A stretch of DNA of 64,000 nucleotides from Intestinimonas butyriciproducens (GTDB lineage: Bacteria; Bacillota; Clostridia; Oscillospirales; Butyricicoccaceae): assembly GCF_016901775.1 (NCBI RefSeq), contig NZ_JACJKW010000003.1, positions 96,898 through 160,897 of the forward strand. Reading direction: 5' to 3'. This document shows, in pieces, positions 41,476-50,263 of this stretch (position 1 is the stretch's first letter; each line of letters begins with the position of its first letter). The notes beneath the pieces were generated by a model. The model did no database searches. It was not told the origin of the DNA and saw only the letters and a list, made by a program, of their open reading frames with translations. The translations under genes and the position numbers were made by a program.

Positions 41476-42759
41476 ATGAACAAAGGGGAAAAGAAAAACA
41501 AGATCTTTTATGGGTGGCTGATCGTGGCTGGCTGCTTTATCATCATGGGCATGAGCTATGGGGCCATCAACAACTGCATGGGCGTCTTTATCAAGCCTGT
41601 GTGTGCCGATATGGGCTTTTCCCGGGCGGGCATGGGACTGACCCAGACCATTCTGTCGGCATCCCTGATGGTCATGTCCCTGGTCAGCGGACGGATCTTT
41701 TCCCGCTTGGATGTGACGCTGGCTTTGCGCATCAGCAGTATTTTTATGGCAGGGGGCTATTTCTGTTTTTCTTTTGCCCGTTCGCTCCCTATGTTTTATG
41801 GAGCGGCGCTGGTCACCGGTGTAGCGGAGGGCATGATCACCACGGTGGCCCTGTCCATGCTCATCAATAACTGGTTCCATACCCGCCGGGGGTTTGCTGT
41901 AGGTCTGGCGTTCATGGGCAGCGGTGTGGGCGGCATGATCTGCAACCCTCTGGCCAGCCAGCTGATCATCCACTATGGATGGCGCACAGCCTATCAGATG
42001 CTGGCAGTGATGATCTTTTTGCTGGTGGTACCGGTGTGCTTTTTCATCATCCGGACCCGGCCTGCGGACAAAGGGCTGCTCCCCTATGGAGAAACCGGTG
42101 ACGAGAAAGAAGACCTGAGCCAGGTGGAAAAACAGGGCGTTTACTATCGCCATGCCGTGCGCACGCCCCAGTTCTGGGTGATCTGCCTTTGTGCAGCACT
42201 GAACACCATCTGTACCAGCGGTCTGATGCAGAACACGGCCCCCCATGTAAGCGATGTGGGGTATTCTCCCACCTTTGCCGCTTCGGTGGCTTCCTTCGGC
42301 ATGGGCTCTCTGGCCATCGGCAAGCTGGTTCTGGGCTGGCTCTATGACAAACTGGGGGCAGAAAAGGCCACTATTGTGTCCCATACTTCTGCCGGTGTGG
42401 CTCTGGCCGGGGCATTGATGGCCCCCGCCATGCCCGGTATCGGATTGATCGTGCTGGGCACCGGTCTGGGTGGGGCCTTTGGCAATGTGGCCCATCCCAT
42501 CATCGCTCAAATCGTCTATGGCAACCGGGATTTCGGCAGCATTTTGGGCATGATTTCTGCTTTTGCCAACATTGGAGGTATGTTCTGTCCGGTGCTGGTG
42601 GGCGGCTCCTACGATGTGCTTCATAGCTATAAACCGGCCTTTGCCGCCATGATCGTTCTTTTGTGTCTGATCACACTAGCCTATATGTGGGCCTTCCGCA
42701 CCCAGGACAAGGCCCTGGAAAAGCGGGGATTTGTGGTTGCAAGGGAAGAAAAAAATTGA
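41476..42759 (+). CDS. Major facilitator transporter (oxalate/formate or monocarboxylate type)
   Basis: 427 aa with twelve membrane segments. N-terminal FYGWLIVAGCFIIMGMSYGAINNCMGVF and the MFS loop between helices 2 and 3 (SGRIFSRLDVTLALR), then a central acidic loop (ETGDEKEDLSQVEKQGV), fit the monocarboxylate / oxalate:formate antiporter group. The substrate is unknown. ATG 41476 with AGGAGCGAG. A TTGACA at 41397 with weak -10 CACAAT is a possible promoter. Confidence 0.87.
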   Translation: MNKGEKKNKIFYGWLIVAGCFIIMGMSYGAINNCMGVFIKPVCADMGFSRAGMGLTQTILSASLMVMSLVSGRIFSRLDVTLALRISSIFMAGGYFCFSFARSLPMFYGAALVTGVAEGMITTVALSMLINNWFHTRRGFAVGLAFMGSGVGGMICNPLASQLIIHYGWRTAYQMLAVMIFLLVVPVCFFIIRTRPADKGLLPYGETGDEKEDLSQVEKQGVYYRHAVRTPQFWVICLCAALNTICTSGLMQNTAPHVSDVGYSPTFAASVASFGMGSLAIGKLVLGWLYDKLGAEKATIVSHTSAGVALAGALMAPAMPGIGLIVLGTGLGGAFGNVAHPIIAQIVYGNRDFGSILGMISAFANIGGMFCPVLVGGSYDVLHSYKPAFAAMIVLLCLITLAYMWAFRTQDKALEKRGFVVAREEKN

Positions 42760-42787
42760 TATACTAATAGAAGCCCTTCGGGGCTAT

Positions 42788-42826
42788 GCCCCCATAGTTA
42801 AATGGATATAACAGCCCCCTCCTAAG
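42788..42826 (+). tRNA. tRNA-Arg-like 5' half (relic)
   Basis: GCCCCCA acceptor strand, a D-arm GTTAAATGGATATAAC and an anticodon loop with CTCCTAA, the same anticodon as the intact tRNA 80 bases downstream. The homology stops right after the anticodon, where element integration normally breaks tRNA genes. Non-functional relic. Confidence 0.65.
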
Positions 42827-42866
42827 TCTATGCTCACCTATCACCCGGCGAGAGAAAACTTCATAT

Positions 42867-42943
42867 GCCCCCGTACCTCAGATGGATAGAGGGTCCGCCT
42901 CCTAAGCGGAACGCCGGCAGTTCGAGCCTGCCCGGGGGTGCCA
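42867..42943 (+). tRNA. tRNA-Arg (anticodon CCT)
   Basis: All arms pair: acceptor GCCCCCG/CGGGGGT, D-arm CCTC/GAGG, anticodon stem TCCGC/GCGGA with loop CTCCTAA, T-arm GGCAG/CTGCC with TTCGAGC. CCA is encoded. Its 3' end is the probable attachment site of the element to the right, whose integrase gene points towards it. Confidence 0.96.
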
Positions 42944-42978
42944 AAAACGCTGTGATTTTGCGAAATCACGGCGTTTTT
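42944..42978 (+). terminator. Terminator after tRNA-Arg
   Basis: AAAACGC-TGATTT / AAATCA-GCGTTTTT hairpin immediately after the CCA. The remaining 42979-43148 stretch shows no gene; it is likely the left end of the element. Confidence 0.85.
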
Positions 42979-43148
42979 CATTCAAAATTGTTACGAAGTG
43001 AAATCAATCAATTTCCCAATTATCCTATGCGTTTCCAACCATCTTGCCGTGGGGGAATCGAACGATTTTAGGTATGTCTGCTAATGAAAATGGGGTTTTT
43101 GCTAATGGGTCGTTTTGCGTCCTCTGGTGTATGTTTCGAGTCCTTTTA

Positions 43149-44537
43149 TTACCCCGCTTGCAGAAGGGATTTCAACTGGCTCGCCAGCTCCGGGTTTTCC
43201 TGCAACTGTGCAAGCAGCTGCTGAAGATCCAAACCAGGCTTTGGCTGTTCCACCGGGGGCTGGAGCTGTCGCTCTACAAGCCGCATATCCGGATTTGCGT
43301 AGAAGGCCGTCTCAAACTTCTGGGCGTTGATCTTGCGCTCCTCGTCGATGATATGGGCGTAGACCTCTGTGACCATCGTGGCCTGTGCGTGTCCAGTGTC
43401 CCCCTGGGTGGCCTTAATATCTCCGTGATTGATCTTCAGCTTATAGGTGGTGCTGGAGTGACGCAGGGAATGAAAAACTACATCGGGCAGTCCTGCCGAC
43501 TTTTTCAGCCGCTCAAACTGATTGCCGATCACGCGATCCTCGCAGGGCCGTCCAGTTTCCAAGGCAAGCACCAAGTTATAATCACTGTATTCCTCGCCCA
43601 TGAGTTCCTTGAGCTTGTCCTGCTTCTGCTTCCAGTCCCGAAGAATATAGGCCAGGGTCTTGGGGAGCCAGACCTTTCGGATACTGGTTTCAGTCTTGGG
43701 CCTTTTCAGCACCAGACGCGTCGTGGACTTGGCCTTTGTGATCCGGGGGAACATGAACAGGATGTCCTTTTCCCCGATTGCCTGGATCGCATCCTGGCTC
43801 ACCCGGGCCAGTTCCTTGTCGATGATGATATAGGCGTCGTCTCGCGCAATATCATCGTCGGTGATATGGACACAGTCCCAGGTCAAACCTGTGATCTCTC
43901 CCATCCGCAGTGAGCAGGCAAACGACAGGTTGATCGCCACAAAGAGCTTTCCGTCTGAGCAGTTATCCAGCGCCTTGCGGATGATCTCGACCGTCCAGAT
44001 CTCCCGCCGTTTCTTTTCCTTCTTGGGGAGCAGGACATCATCGAACGGATTTTTTGCCACCATGTCCCATCTCACGGCCTGTCTAAAGGCACAGTGCATC
44101 ACCTTGCAGATCTTTTCGATAGTACACGGCGGCAGAAACTCGGTGCGCGCCCGGCGAAAAGGGGTGGACACCGGGGTGGTCTTCTGCAGCTTCTGGATGA
44201 AGCCGTCAACAACACGCCGGTTGATGTCCTGGACATTGTACTCACCTAACAGCGGATTGATATAGTTGTTGATAAGGCTTGTGTTCCCGGAAAAAGCGGA
44301 AAGCCCCCATCGCTTTGCCCCGTAGAGGTCAACAAAGTCTTTCAAGAAGTCTTTGACCGTTATCGTTGACGGCGGGATGAAGGAACCGTTGTCGATTTCA
44401 TATTCTACCTGGCTCTTTCTTGCGGCGGCCTCCCTTTTCGTGGTGAAAGTTTCCCACTTTTGTCTTTTGGTCCCTGATGAATCTTCGTAGGTGTAAACCA
44501 CAGCATATTTCTTGCCGCGCTTTTGGATGGATGCCAT
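43149..44537 (-). CDS. int: Tyrosine recombinase (integrase) of the integrative element
   Basis: 462 aa. N-terminal AP2-like arm-binding domain (MASIQKRGKKYAVVYTYEDSSG), SAM-like core-binding domain, and a catalytic domain with the Arg in ACSLRMGEITGL, HxxR in HSLRHSS, GHAQ and the nucleophile Tyr in TEVYAH. Integrases next to a tRNA gene and pointing to it normally use the tRNA 3' end as attB. ATG 44537 chosen (AAAGGAG upstream). Preceded by the excisionase gene. Confidence 0.96.
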   Translation of the reverse strand: MASIQKRGKKYAVVYTYEDSSGTKRQKWETFTTKREAAARKSQVEYEIDNGSFIPPSTITVKDFLKDFVDLYGAKRWGLSAFSGNTSLINNYINPLLGEYNVQDINRRVVDGFIQKLQKTTPVSTPFRRARTEFLPPCTIEKICKVMHCAFRQAVRWDMVAKNPFDDVLLPKKEKKRREIWTVEIIRKALDNCSDGKLFVAINLSFACSLRMGEITGLTWDCVHITDDDIARDDAYIIIDKELARVSQDAIQAIGEKDILFMFPRITKAKSTTRLVLKRPKTETSIRKVWLPKTLAYILRDWKQKQDKLKELMGEEYSDYNLVLALETGRPCEDRVIGNQFERLKKSAGLPDVVFHSLRHSSTTYKLKINHGDIKATQGDTGHAQATMVTEVYAHIIDEERKINAQKFETAFYANPDMRLVERQLQPPVEQPKPGLDLQQLLAQLQENPELASQLKSLLQAG

Positions 44538-44554
44538 AATTCTGTGGACTCCTT

Positions 44555-44767
44555 TCAATCAACATGATCTACACCGTCAAGCCACTCATCAAAAGATTTC
44601 TTTGAGATCCGCAGTTTTGTCCCAATGCGGACGCTTTTCAGTTCGCCGCTGGAACAGAGATTATATACAGACCGCTTACTCACGCCGAGTATTTCGGCGA
44701 CTTCTGCGACAGAATAGCTTCTCTTTTCAGGAGTGGCTCTTGGGTTCGTTGAAGTGATTTCAGCCAC
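44555..44767 (-). CDS. xis: Excisionase-type helix-turn-helix protein
   Basis: 70 aa winged-helix protein: RSYSVAEVAEILGVSKRSVYNLCSSGELKSVRIGTKLRISKKSFDEWL. Such MerR-like small proteins steer integrase towards excision. GTG start with AGGAGG six bases upstream. Ends 17 bases before the integrase start, so the two are cotranscribed. Confidence 0.9.
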   Translation of the reverse strand: MAEITSTNPRATPEKRSYSVAEVAEILGVSKRSVYNLCSSGELKSVRIGTKLRISKKSFDEWLDGVDHVD

Positions 44768-45089
44768 AAAAATCCTCCTTTCATGTGTGGCTGAGGAAAT
44801 TCCACAGTACCCTTACAAAGATATTGTACGAATTTCCGTCAGCAAAAACAACACGTTCTAAACCAAATTCTAATCCGCTCCGGGCCAATTCCTGCGCTCT
44901 CGCTTCAGACCGCGTATTTCCAGGCTGCGCTATGCGCGATTTCAGCGACAGGCGCGCAAATGCACACTGTCTGCCGCTCCTGTATGACTCCCGGAACAGA
45001 GATATGGCCCTGGCAGTTCGCCGCCGGCATTTTTCAAGGTACAGACAGAAGGCATTTCCCGTTTGTAAAATGCCCTGTGTAAAGCAAAA

Positions 45090-45137
45090 CACGGGAAGCC
45101 CGGCGGGGGTTCCCTTGGTTCCCCGCGACCTCCCGTG
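45090..45137. repeat. Two-tier hairpin in the element leader
   Basis: CACGGGA (45090-45096) / TCCCGTG (45131-45137) enclosing GCGGGG (45103-45108) / CCCCGC (45121-45126). Could be an origin-of-transfer or single-strand origin fold, or a terminator-like RNA. The 44768-45216 gap shows no supported gene otherwise. Confidence 0.5.
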
Positions 45138-45216
45138 CCATAGAACTTCGTCCGGCGTAGTCGTGGCTCATATTGTCTCTGATTGTCTGAATACACAAAA
45201 TCATGTTCGATCCATA

Positions 45217-45245
45217 TTGACATACACAATATATTGTGGTACAAT
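45217..45245 (+). promoter_or_regulatory. Main element promoter with an operator in the spacer
   Basis: TTGACA (45217-45222), 17-base spacer, TACAAT (45240-45245). The spacer holds the perfect palindrome CACAATATATTGTG (45225-45238), which a repressor dimer could occupy to block RNA polymerase. Confidence 0.85.
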
Positions 45246-45425
45246 CCATCATGTAATTGATTCTTTGTGCGCTCCTCATTTTGAGGGCAGGTCAACGGCC
45301 TGTGAGCGATAGGGTATCGCATTGCACACGTTGTTAGGTTTGAACGGTTGATCAGCGGCATTGGTGCGCCCAGGGGGTGGACTGCTGCTGATATTTTCAA
45401 TTTTATAGGGGTATTCCCCATCGCG

Positions 45426-45508
45426 AAAGCGAGAATGACTGTACGCCGCCGAAAGGCGGATGGATCGCTGGCATATGTCGGCCTCAGTTGTTCTCGCTTT
45501 CTTTTTTT
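45426..45508 (+). promoter_or_regulatory. Terminator/attenuator in the element leader RNA
   Basis: AAAGCGAGAATGACTG (45426-45441) pairs with CAGTTGTTCTCGCTTT (45485-45500), followed by CTTTTTTT. Inside is CCGCC-GAAA-GGCGG with a GNRA loop. A competing hairpin TCGC-GAAA-GCGA (45421-45432) overlaps the left arm, as expected for a switch. Confidence 0.65.
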
Positions 45509-45564
45509 GCTCAAAAGCCGGCAGGCTTTGAGAATATATCAAAATCGAAAGGAGAACGACAACC

Positions 45565-45756
45565 ATGAAGCACCGAAAGAAATGGCGGCCCCACCGCCGC
45601 AGCAGGCTCCACAAGAAACTGCGGAGGGGCAACAACAGGCAGGTCTTAAAGGAAGAACTGAGAACCGTGATGCTTGGAGAGGAGGATTTCGACGTCTATG
45701 GGGACAACGGCATATCAGCCGCTGGTACTGGTAGAAACCTCAGAATTGCCGCGTGA
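45565..45756 (+). CDS. Small basic hypothetical protein
   Basis: 63 aa. Very basic N-terminal half (KHRKKWRPHRRSRLHKKLRRGNN), then an acidic stretch (LKEELRTVMLGEEDFDVYGD). AAAGGAGAA upstream of the ATG supports expression. It overlaps the YqaJ-type gene start in another frame, so it may couple translation. No family recognised; may bind nucleic acid. Confidence 0.55.
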   Translation: MKHRKKWRPHRRSRLHKKLRRGNNRQVLKEELRTVMLGEEDFDVYGDNGISAAGTGRNLRIAA

Positions 45757-46741
45757 GGAATGGCTTGCTTACCGGCGGAGAGGGATTGGCGGGAGCGATG
45801 CCGCCGCAGTCCTTGGGATCTCCCCCTTTATGACGGGCCGTGATCTGTACTACGACAAACTGGGGATCTCCGCAGCGGCGGATGACGAAAACTGGGTCGC
45901 CAAGGAGATCGGGCACCGTCTGGAGCCGCTGGTGGCGGAGATCTTTTCAAAGCGCACCGGACTGAAGGTATTCCAAAAGAAGTTCATGTTCCAGCATCCG
46001 CAATATCCCTGGATGCTGGCGGATCTGGACTATCTGGTGGAACTGCCAGACGACAGCATAGCCATCCTGGAGTGTAAAACAAGCACGTCAAATTCCTCTG
46101 AAAACTGGTGGTATGCCGGGAAAGAAATCGTCCCTGCGTACTATGAAAGCCAGGGGCGCCACTATATGGCAGTGATGAACTACAGCAAGACCTTTTTCTG
46201 CTGCCTGTTCACAGACACCCGGGAGGCGATCATCCGAAGCATTGACCGCGATATGGCCTATGAGGAGGAACTGATTGCCTTGGAGGACACGTTCTGGAAC
46301 GAAAACGTGGTGAAGCAGCTACCGCCGGAATACACCGAGAACGGCGATCTGGTCATGAAAAGCGTTCAGCGCCTCTTGGGTCCTGCGGCCACAGACGCGC
46401 CGCCGGTGGTTATTACGCCGCCGCAGTTCAGCCGAGTGAAGCAGTTTATGCAGTTGCAGGAACAGAAATCCGGCTTTGACGCCGAGATCAAAAAGCTGGA
46501 TAAGGAAATGGCCCGCTTGAAAGCCCTGATCGTGGCGGATATGGGGAATAGCTGCAAGGCGCTCTATGAGGATGCCGAGGGCAACTATACCATTACCTAC
46601 AACCCGGTCTATAAGCAGAGCATTCCCAAAGAGGGCTTGGACCGGCTCAAAGCGGTCCACCCGGAAATCTACAGCGAATATGTCAAGACGTCCGAGAGCC
46701 GAAGGTTTCTTGTCAAAAAGGTTTCGGACAGCGCGGCATGA
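45698..46741 (+). CDS. YqaJ-type viral recombinase (exonuclease)
   Basis: 347 aa lambda-exonuclease-fold nuclease used by phages and conjugative elements for strand-annealing recombination. Seen: EWLAYRRRGIGGSDAAAVLGISPF at the N-terminus and the catalytic D...ExK in ADLDYLVEL and AILECKTST. A C-terminal helical part follows with a short coiled coil. ATG 45698 preferred. No RecT/Bet annealing partner is found beside it. Confidence 0.9.
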   Translation: MGTTAYQPLVLVETSELPREEWLAYRRRGIGGSDAAAVLGISPFMTGRDLYYDKLGISAAADDENWVAKEIGHRLEPLVAEIFSKRTGLKVFQKKFMFQHPQYPWMLADLDYLVELPDDSIAILECKTSTSNSSENWWYAGKEIVPAYYESQGRHYMAVMNYSKTFFCCLFTDTREAIIRSIDRDMAYEEELIALEDTFWNENVVKQLPPEYTENGDLVMKSVQRLLGPAATDAPPVVITPPQFSRVKQFMQLQEQKSGFDAEIKKLDKEMARLKALIVADMGNSCKALYEDAEGNYTITYNPVYKQSIPKEGLDRLKAVHPEIYSEYVKTSESRRFLVKKVSDSAA

Positions 46742-46764
46742 TTACACGGAGGTGATGATAAAAA

Positions 46765-49062
46765 ATGGGCTTTGTAGCGGCATTTGATCGCGTACTCTTC
46801 TACAATGAGGCAAGCAGATTTGCCGTCCTTCGGATGAAAACGGCCGATATGATGGTTCCCGAAGACGCCCGCAGCCCCTACCGATACCATGACCATCTGA
46901 TCCGCTTTACCGCTGTCGGGTATGATCTGCCCCAGACGGATGCGGTCAAGGTGGAACTGACTGGAGAGTGGCAGGACGGTAAATATGGCCGTCAGTTCCA
47001 GGTGACGCAGTGGCGCGAGGTGGTCCCTCCCACATTGGAGGGGATACGCGCCTATTTGTCATCCGGGCTGCTGCGCGGGATCGGGCCAAGAACCGCCGAG
47101 GCGATTGTCCAGCGTTTCGGCATCCGCTCCCTGGAGGTCATTGAAAAAACGCCGAATAGGCTGCTGGAGATCCGTGGTATCTCTGAGGAACGGCTGGAGG
47201 ACATCAAAGCCGGCTATGCGGAGAGCAAAATCATGCGGGATCTTATGACGATTTTGGCGCCGTTCAAAATCACGCCGAATACGGCCATGAAGATCTATCA
47301 GTTTTTTGGCCCGAACAGCGTCGGACTGATACGGGAAAGTCCCTACCGCCTCTGTCAGATGCCCGGTTTTGGATTCAAGCGCGTAGACGCGATCATCCAG
47401 AAGTCCGGGGAAAATCTGCGGGACCCCATGAGAATCCAGGGTGCCTTGCTCTATGGGCTTGAAAAAGCCCGTGACGGCGACGGCCACCTCTACCTGGAGA
47501 CAGAGGTGCTTTTGAAATCCGCACTTCTCCTTCTCAATGAAACGATCCTTTCGCCCGCTATGCGGGTGACTCCCAAAGAGGTAGAGAGCACGTTGGAGCA
47601 AATGATCCTCACCAATGTGCTGGCTTCCAATAAAGGGAACATCTATTTGCCCTATCAATATCTTCAGGAGAGCGAAACCGCCTGCCTTGTGGTACAGAAG
47701 GTGATGGAACCGACGGAGCCCCCGGCCAATCTTGCTTCTGTCCTGGAGCGCATTAGGGGGCAGTTAGGGATCACCCTGTCAAAGCGGCAGCATGAAGGCG
47801 TTATGATGGCGTTCAGCCGCAATCTGTCGATCATCACCGGCGGACCCGGAACCGGCAAAAGTACGATTCTTAAAGCGGTGATCGAGGCGTACCGCATCCT
47901 TTACCCCGACAGCAAGATCCGCCTGGGGGCACCCACGGGGAAAGCCAGCCGGCGGATGGCGGAGACAACGGGTATTGCGGACGCACAGACCCTGCACAGT
48001 CTGCTGGGCCTCCACGGGGATGAATCCGTGTGGCAAAAGCCGCCGGCAAATCTGGAGGCCGACCTCCTGATCGTGGACGAAAGTTCCATGATGGATATGT
48101 CCCTGGCCTATCAGCTTTTTATCCGCGTCCGCCCCAATACGAGGATCTTGCTGGTGGGCGACGCAGACCAGCTGGAAAGCGTGGGCGCGGGAGATGTGTT
48201 TCACCAGCTTATCAAGAGCGGCCTTGTCCCCGTCACTGTGCTGGACGAGATCTTCCGCCAGGCAAAAGACAGCCCCATCCCCTACAACGCCAAGTACATC
48301 CACGATGGCGTGACGGACCTCTGCTACAGCGAGGACTATTTCCGCTTTATCCCCGCAAAGGACCAAGAGGAAACAGCGGGACGTATCTGCGAACTGTATC
48401 TCAACGAGGTCAAGGCGACCGGGATCGAGCAGGTACAGATCCTTTCTCCCTTCCGGTCAAGAGGGGACGCATCCTCTGACCGGCTGAATGAAGTGATCCG
48501 CGAGATGGTCAATCCGCAGTCCCCGGAAAAGCCGGAAATCACCAGAGGCGGCATAACGCTGCGCCTCTATGATAAGGTCATGCAGAAAAAGAACGACAGT
48601 TCCATCCAGCTGCGTGACCCGAAGGGCAATCTTCTTTCCCGCGGCGTATTCAATGGCGAGGTCGGGCAGATCTGCGTTATTCGGAAAAGTACGGTGCTGA
48701 TCAACTTCGACGGCCGCTATGCGGAATATCCTATGGACAGCCTGGACGAGTTGGAGTTGGCTTATGCCACCACCGTCCACAAGGCAATGGGGAGCGAGTA
48801 TGACACCATCATCCTTCCCATGCTGATGGCCCACAAAATCATGATGGACCGGAACGTGTTCTATACCGCAGTTACCCGTGCAAAGCGGCGTGTCCTGCTG
48901 GTGGGCCAGAAAAAGGCGCTGTTTGCGGCGATCTGCAATAAAAAGGCCGGCAGGCGCAACACCCTCCTGGGCGAGCGGATGCAGGCATACTACAAATCGC
49001 AGTCCATCAAGATGGCTGCTGAACAGGGAGAGCGTCTGCCAATCATTCGGCGGGCCAGTTAA
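46765..49062 (+). CDS. RecD-like ATP-dependent DNA helicase
   Basis: 765 aa superfamily 1B helicase of the RecD2/TraA type. N-terminal helix-hairpin-helix region (SGLLRGIGPRTAEAIVQRFG, IRGISEERLEDIKAG), Walker A GGPGTGKST, Walker B VDESSMMD, motif III LVGDADQLESVG, and motif VI TTVHKAMGSEYD ... YTAVTRAKRRVLLVG. Probably unwinds DNA during element replication or recombination with the YqaJ nuclease 23 bases upstream. GGAGGTGAT before the ATG. Confidence 0.94.
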   Translation: MGFVAAFDRVLFYNEASRFAVLRMKTADMMVPEDARSPYRYHDHLIRFTAVGYDLPQTDAVKVELTGEWQDGKYGRQFQVTQWREVVPPTLEGIRAYLSSGLLRGIGPRTAEAIVQRFGIRSLEVIEKTPNRLLEIRGISEERLEDIKAGYAESKIMRDLMTILAPFKITPNTAMKIYQFFGPNSVGLIRESPYRLCQMPGFGFKRVDAIIQKSGENLRDPMRIQGALLYGLEKARDGDGHLYLETEVLLKSALLLLNETILSPAMRVTPKEVESTLEQMILTNVLASNKGNIYLPYQYLQESETACLVVQKVMEPTEPPANLASVLERIRGQLGITLSKRQHEGVMMAFSRNLSIITGGPGTGKSTILKAVIEAYRILYPDSKIRLGAPTGKASRRMAETTGIADAQTLHSLLGLHGDESVWQKPPANLEADLLIVDESSMMDMSLAYQLFIRVRPNTRILLVGDADQLESVGAGDVFHQLIKSGLVPVTVLDEIFRQAKDSPIPYNAKYIHDGVTDLCYSEDYFRFIPAKDQEETAGRICELYLNEVKATGIEQVQILSPFRSRGDASSDRLNEVIREMVNPQSPEKPEITRGGITLRLYDKVMQKKNDSSIQLRDPKGNLLSRGVFNGEVGQICVIRKSTVLINFDGRYAEYPMDSLDELELAYATTVHKAMGSEYDTIILPMLMAHKIMMDRNVFYTAVTRAKRRVLLVGQKKALFAAICNKKAGRRNTLLGERMQAYYKSQSIKMAAEQGERLPIIRRAS

Positions 49063-49128
49063 AACGGGATGCAGGTGCAGAGAAATGCACAGGCGTCTCT
49101 TATTTTATTTTTGAAGGGAGTTTTTTTC

Positions 49129-50208
49129 GTGAAAGACAGTATCATCAAAACCGTCCCGGCGGCCGAGGCCCTGCGGAAAGTGCCGCAGTTCAATCCCCTG
49201 CGGTATCTTCGCCAGGCCACCTCGCGTAAAACCGGCGAGCCGGTGCTGAAGTTGGACTTGCGGTTTAAGAAAATGTGGTTCCGTCTGGCCTGCGCCGACG
49301 GCAGGATGGTCCTGACCCCCATGCGGATCACGGACAGCATGGCCATTTTCGAGGCGCAGGTCTATCTGCATGGAGATGACCCCAAGCCCATCGCCAATTT
49401 TGTTTCCACCATGTACGCAGCCGACGTCCCCGGCGGGCGATATATCCAGGCCGCGCAGGACGAGGCGCTTAATGAGGCGCTGGACAATGCCGGCTTCGGT
49501 ATTCAGCTCTCCGATCTGGTGGAGGCGGAAAGCGGGAGCGGCTACGGCTCTGAAATCCCGATGGAGCAGATTCGGCACCTGACGGAAGGACAAGCCCCGC
49601 GTTCTGTGTCGGAAGAACAGAAAGCGCCGTCGCCGTCGGATGCCCCTGCGCCGGTTGCTTCGGAAAGACCTCATGCAGTTACCGAGGCGCAGGAAACCGC
49701 CCCGGAGCATCCGTCCCCTGAAAAGATCGAGCCTGTGGCGGAGACGTTACCGCCTGCTCAGGAGCCGGAAATTTCACCCGTGAAATCAGAACCGCCAAAG
49801 CCGGCCGATCCGCCCCAGGTGAGTGAGCAGTCCCAGGCGCCCAATGAAACCGCCGGCATCCTTCAGATGCTCGGCACCGTGCCGCCCACTGCTTCTGATG
49901 CGGTGGAAACGGCATCTGCCACAGCAGAACCCGTCCAGGAGGATACCGCCGAGGCGCAGCCTGCCGACACCAACACATACACGGATGATATGACCATTGA
50001 GGAAATCACCCAGCGTATGTCGGTGGACGAAGCCCGCTCCATTGTGGTCACATTCGGCACCTGCAAGGGCTGGACGCTGGGGGAGGTCATGGACCGCCGC
50101 GCATCCAGTCTGCGGTTTTATCTCTATTCCGCAAAGGATGCGGGGAATGTGTTAAAGGCCGCCGCCTCACTGCTGCTCGACGAGTTGGCAATGAAGAAGG
50201 CCGGATAA
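49129..50208 (+). CDS. Element-borne hypothetical protein with a Pro/Glu-rich middle
   Basis: 359 aa from GTG 49129 (AAGGGAG eight bases upstream). N-terminal globular domain about 1-150 (FNPLRYLRQATSRKTGEPVLKLDLRFKKMWFRLA), a long Pro/Ala/Glu-rich linker about 160-290 and a small helical C-terminal domain (MSVDEARSIVVTFGTCKGWTL). Commonly seen in related gut Firmicute elements; function unknown. The C-terminal motif resembles short domains in element replication proteins, but I cannot name it. Confidence 0.8.
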   Translation: MKDSIIKTVPAAEALRKVPQFNPLRYLRQATSRKTGEPVLKLDLRFKKMWFRLACADGRMVLTPMRITDSMAIFEAQVYLHGDDPKPIANFVSTMYAADVPGGRYIQAAQDEALNEALDNAGFGIQLSDLVEAESGSGYGSEIPMEQIRHLTEGQAPRSVSEEQKAPSPSDAPAPVASERPHAVTEAQETAPEHPSPEKIEPVAETLPPAQEPEISPVKSEPPKPADPPQVSEQSQAPNETAGILQMLGTVPPTASDAVETASATAEPVQEDTAEAQPADTNTYTDDMTIEEITQRMSVDEARSIVVTFGTCKGWTLGEVMDRRASSLRFYLYSAKDAGNVLKAAASLLLDELAMKKAG

Positions 50209-50263
50209 CGCTTCCACGAACCAAGACAGTGATTAGGGAGTGATGGAAAGGAGTTCTTACCCG

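Noticed and set aside
44785..45635. Open frames in the element leader (175 codons plus, 119 codons minus)
   Set aside because: No ribosome site, no family and overlap with the operator and attenuator structures.
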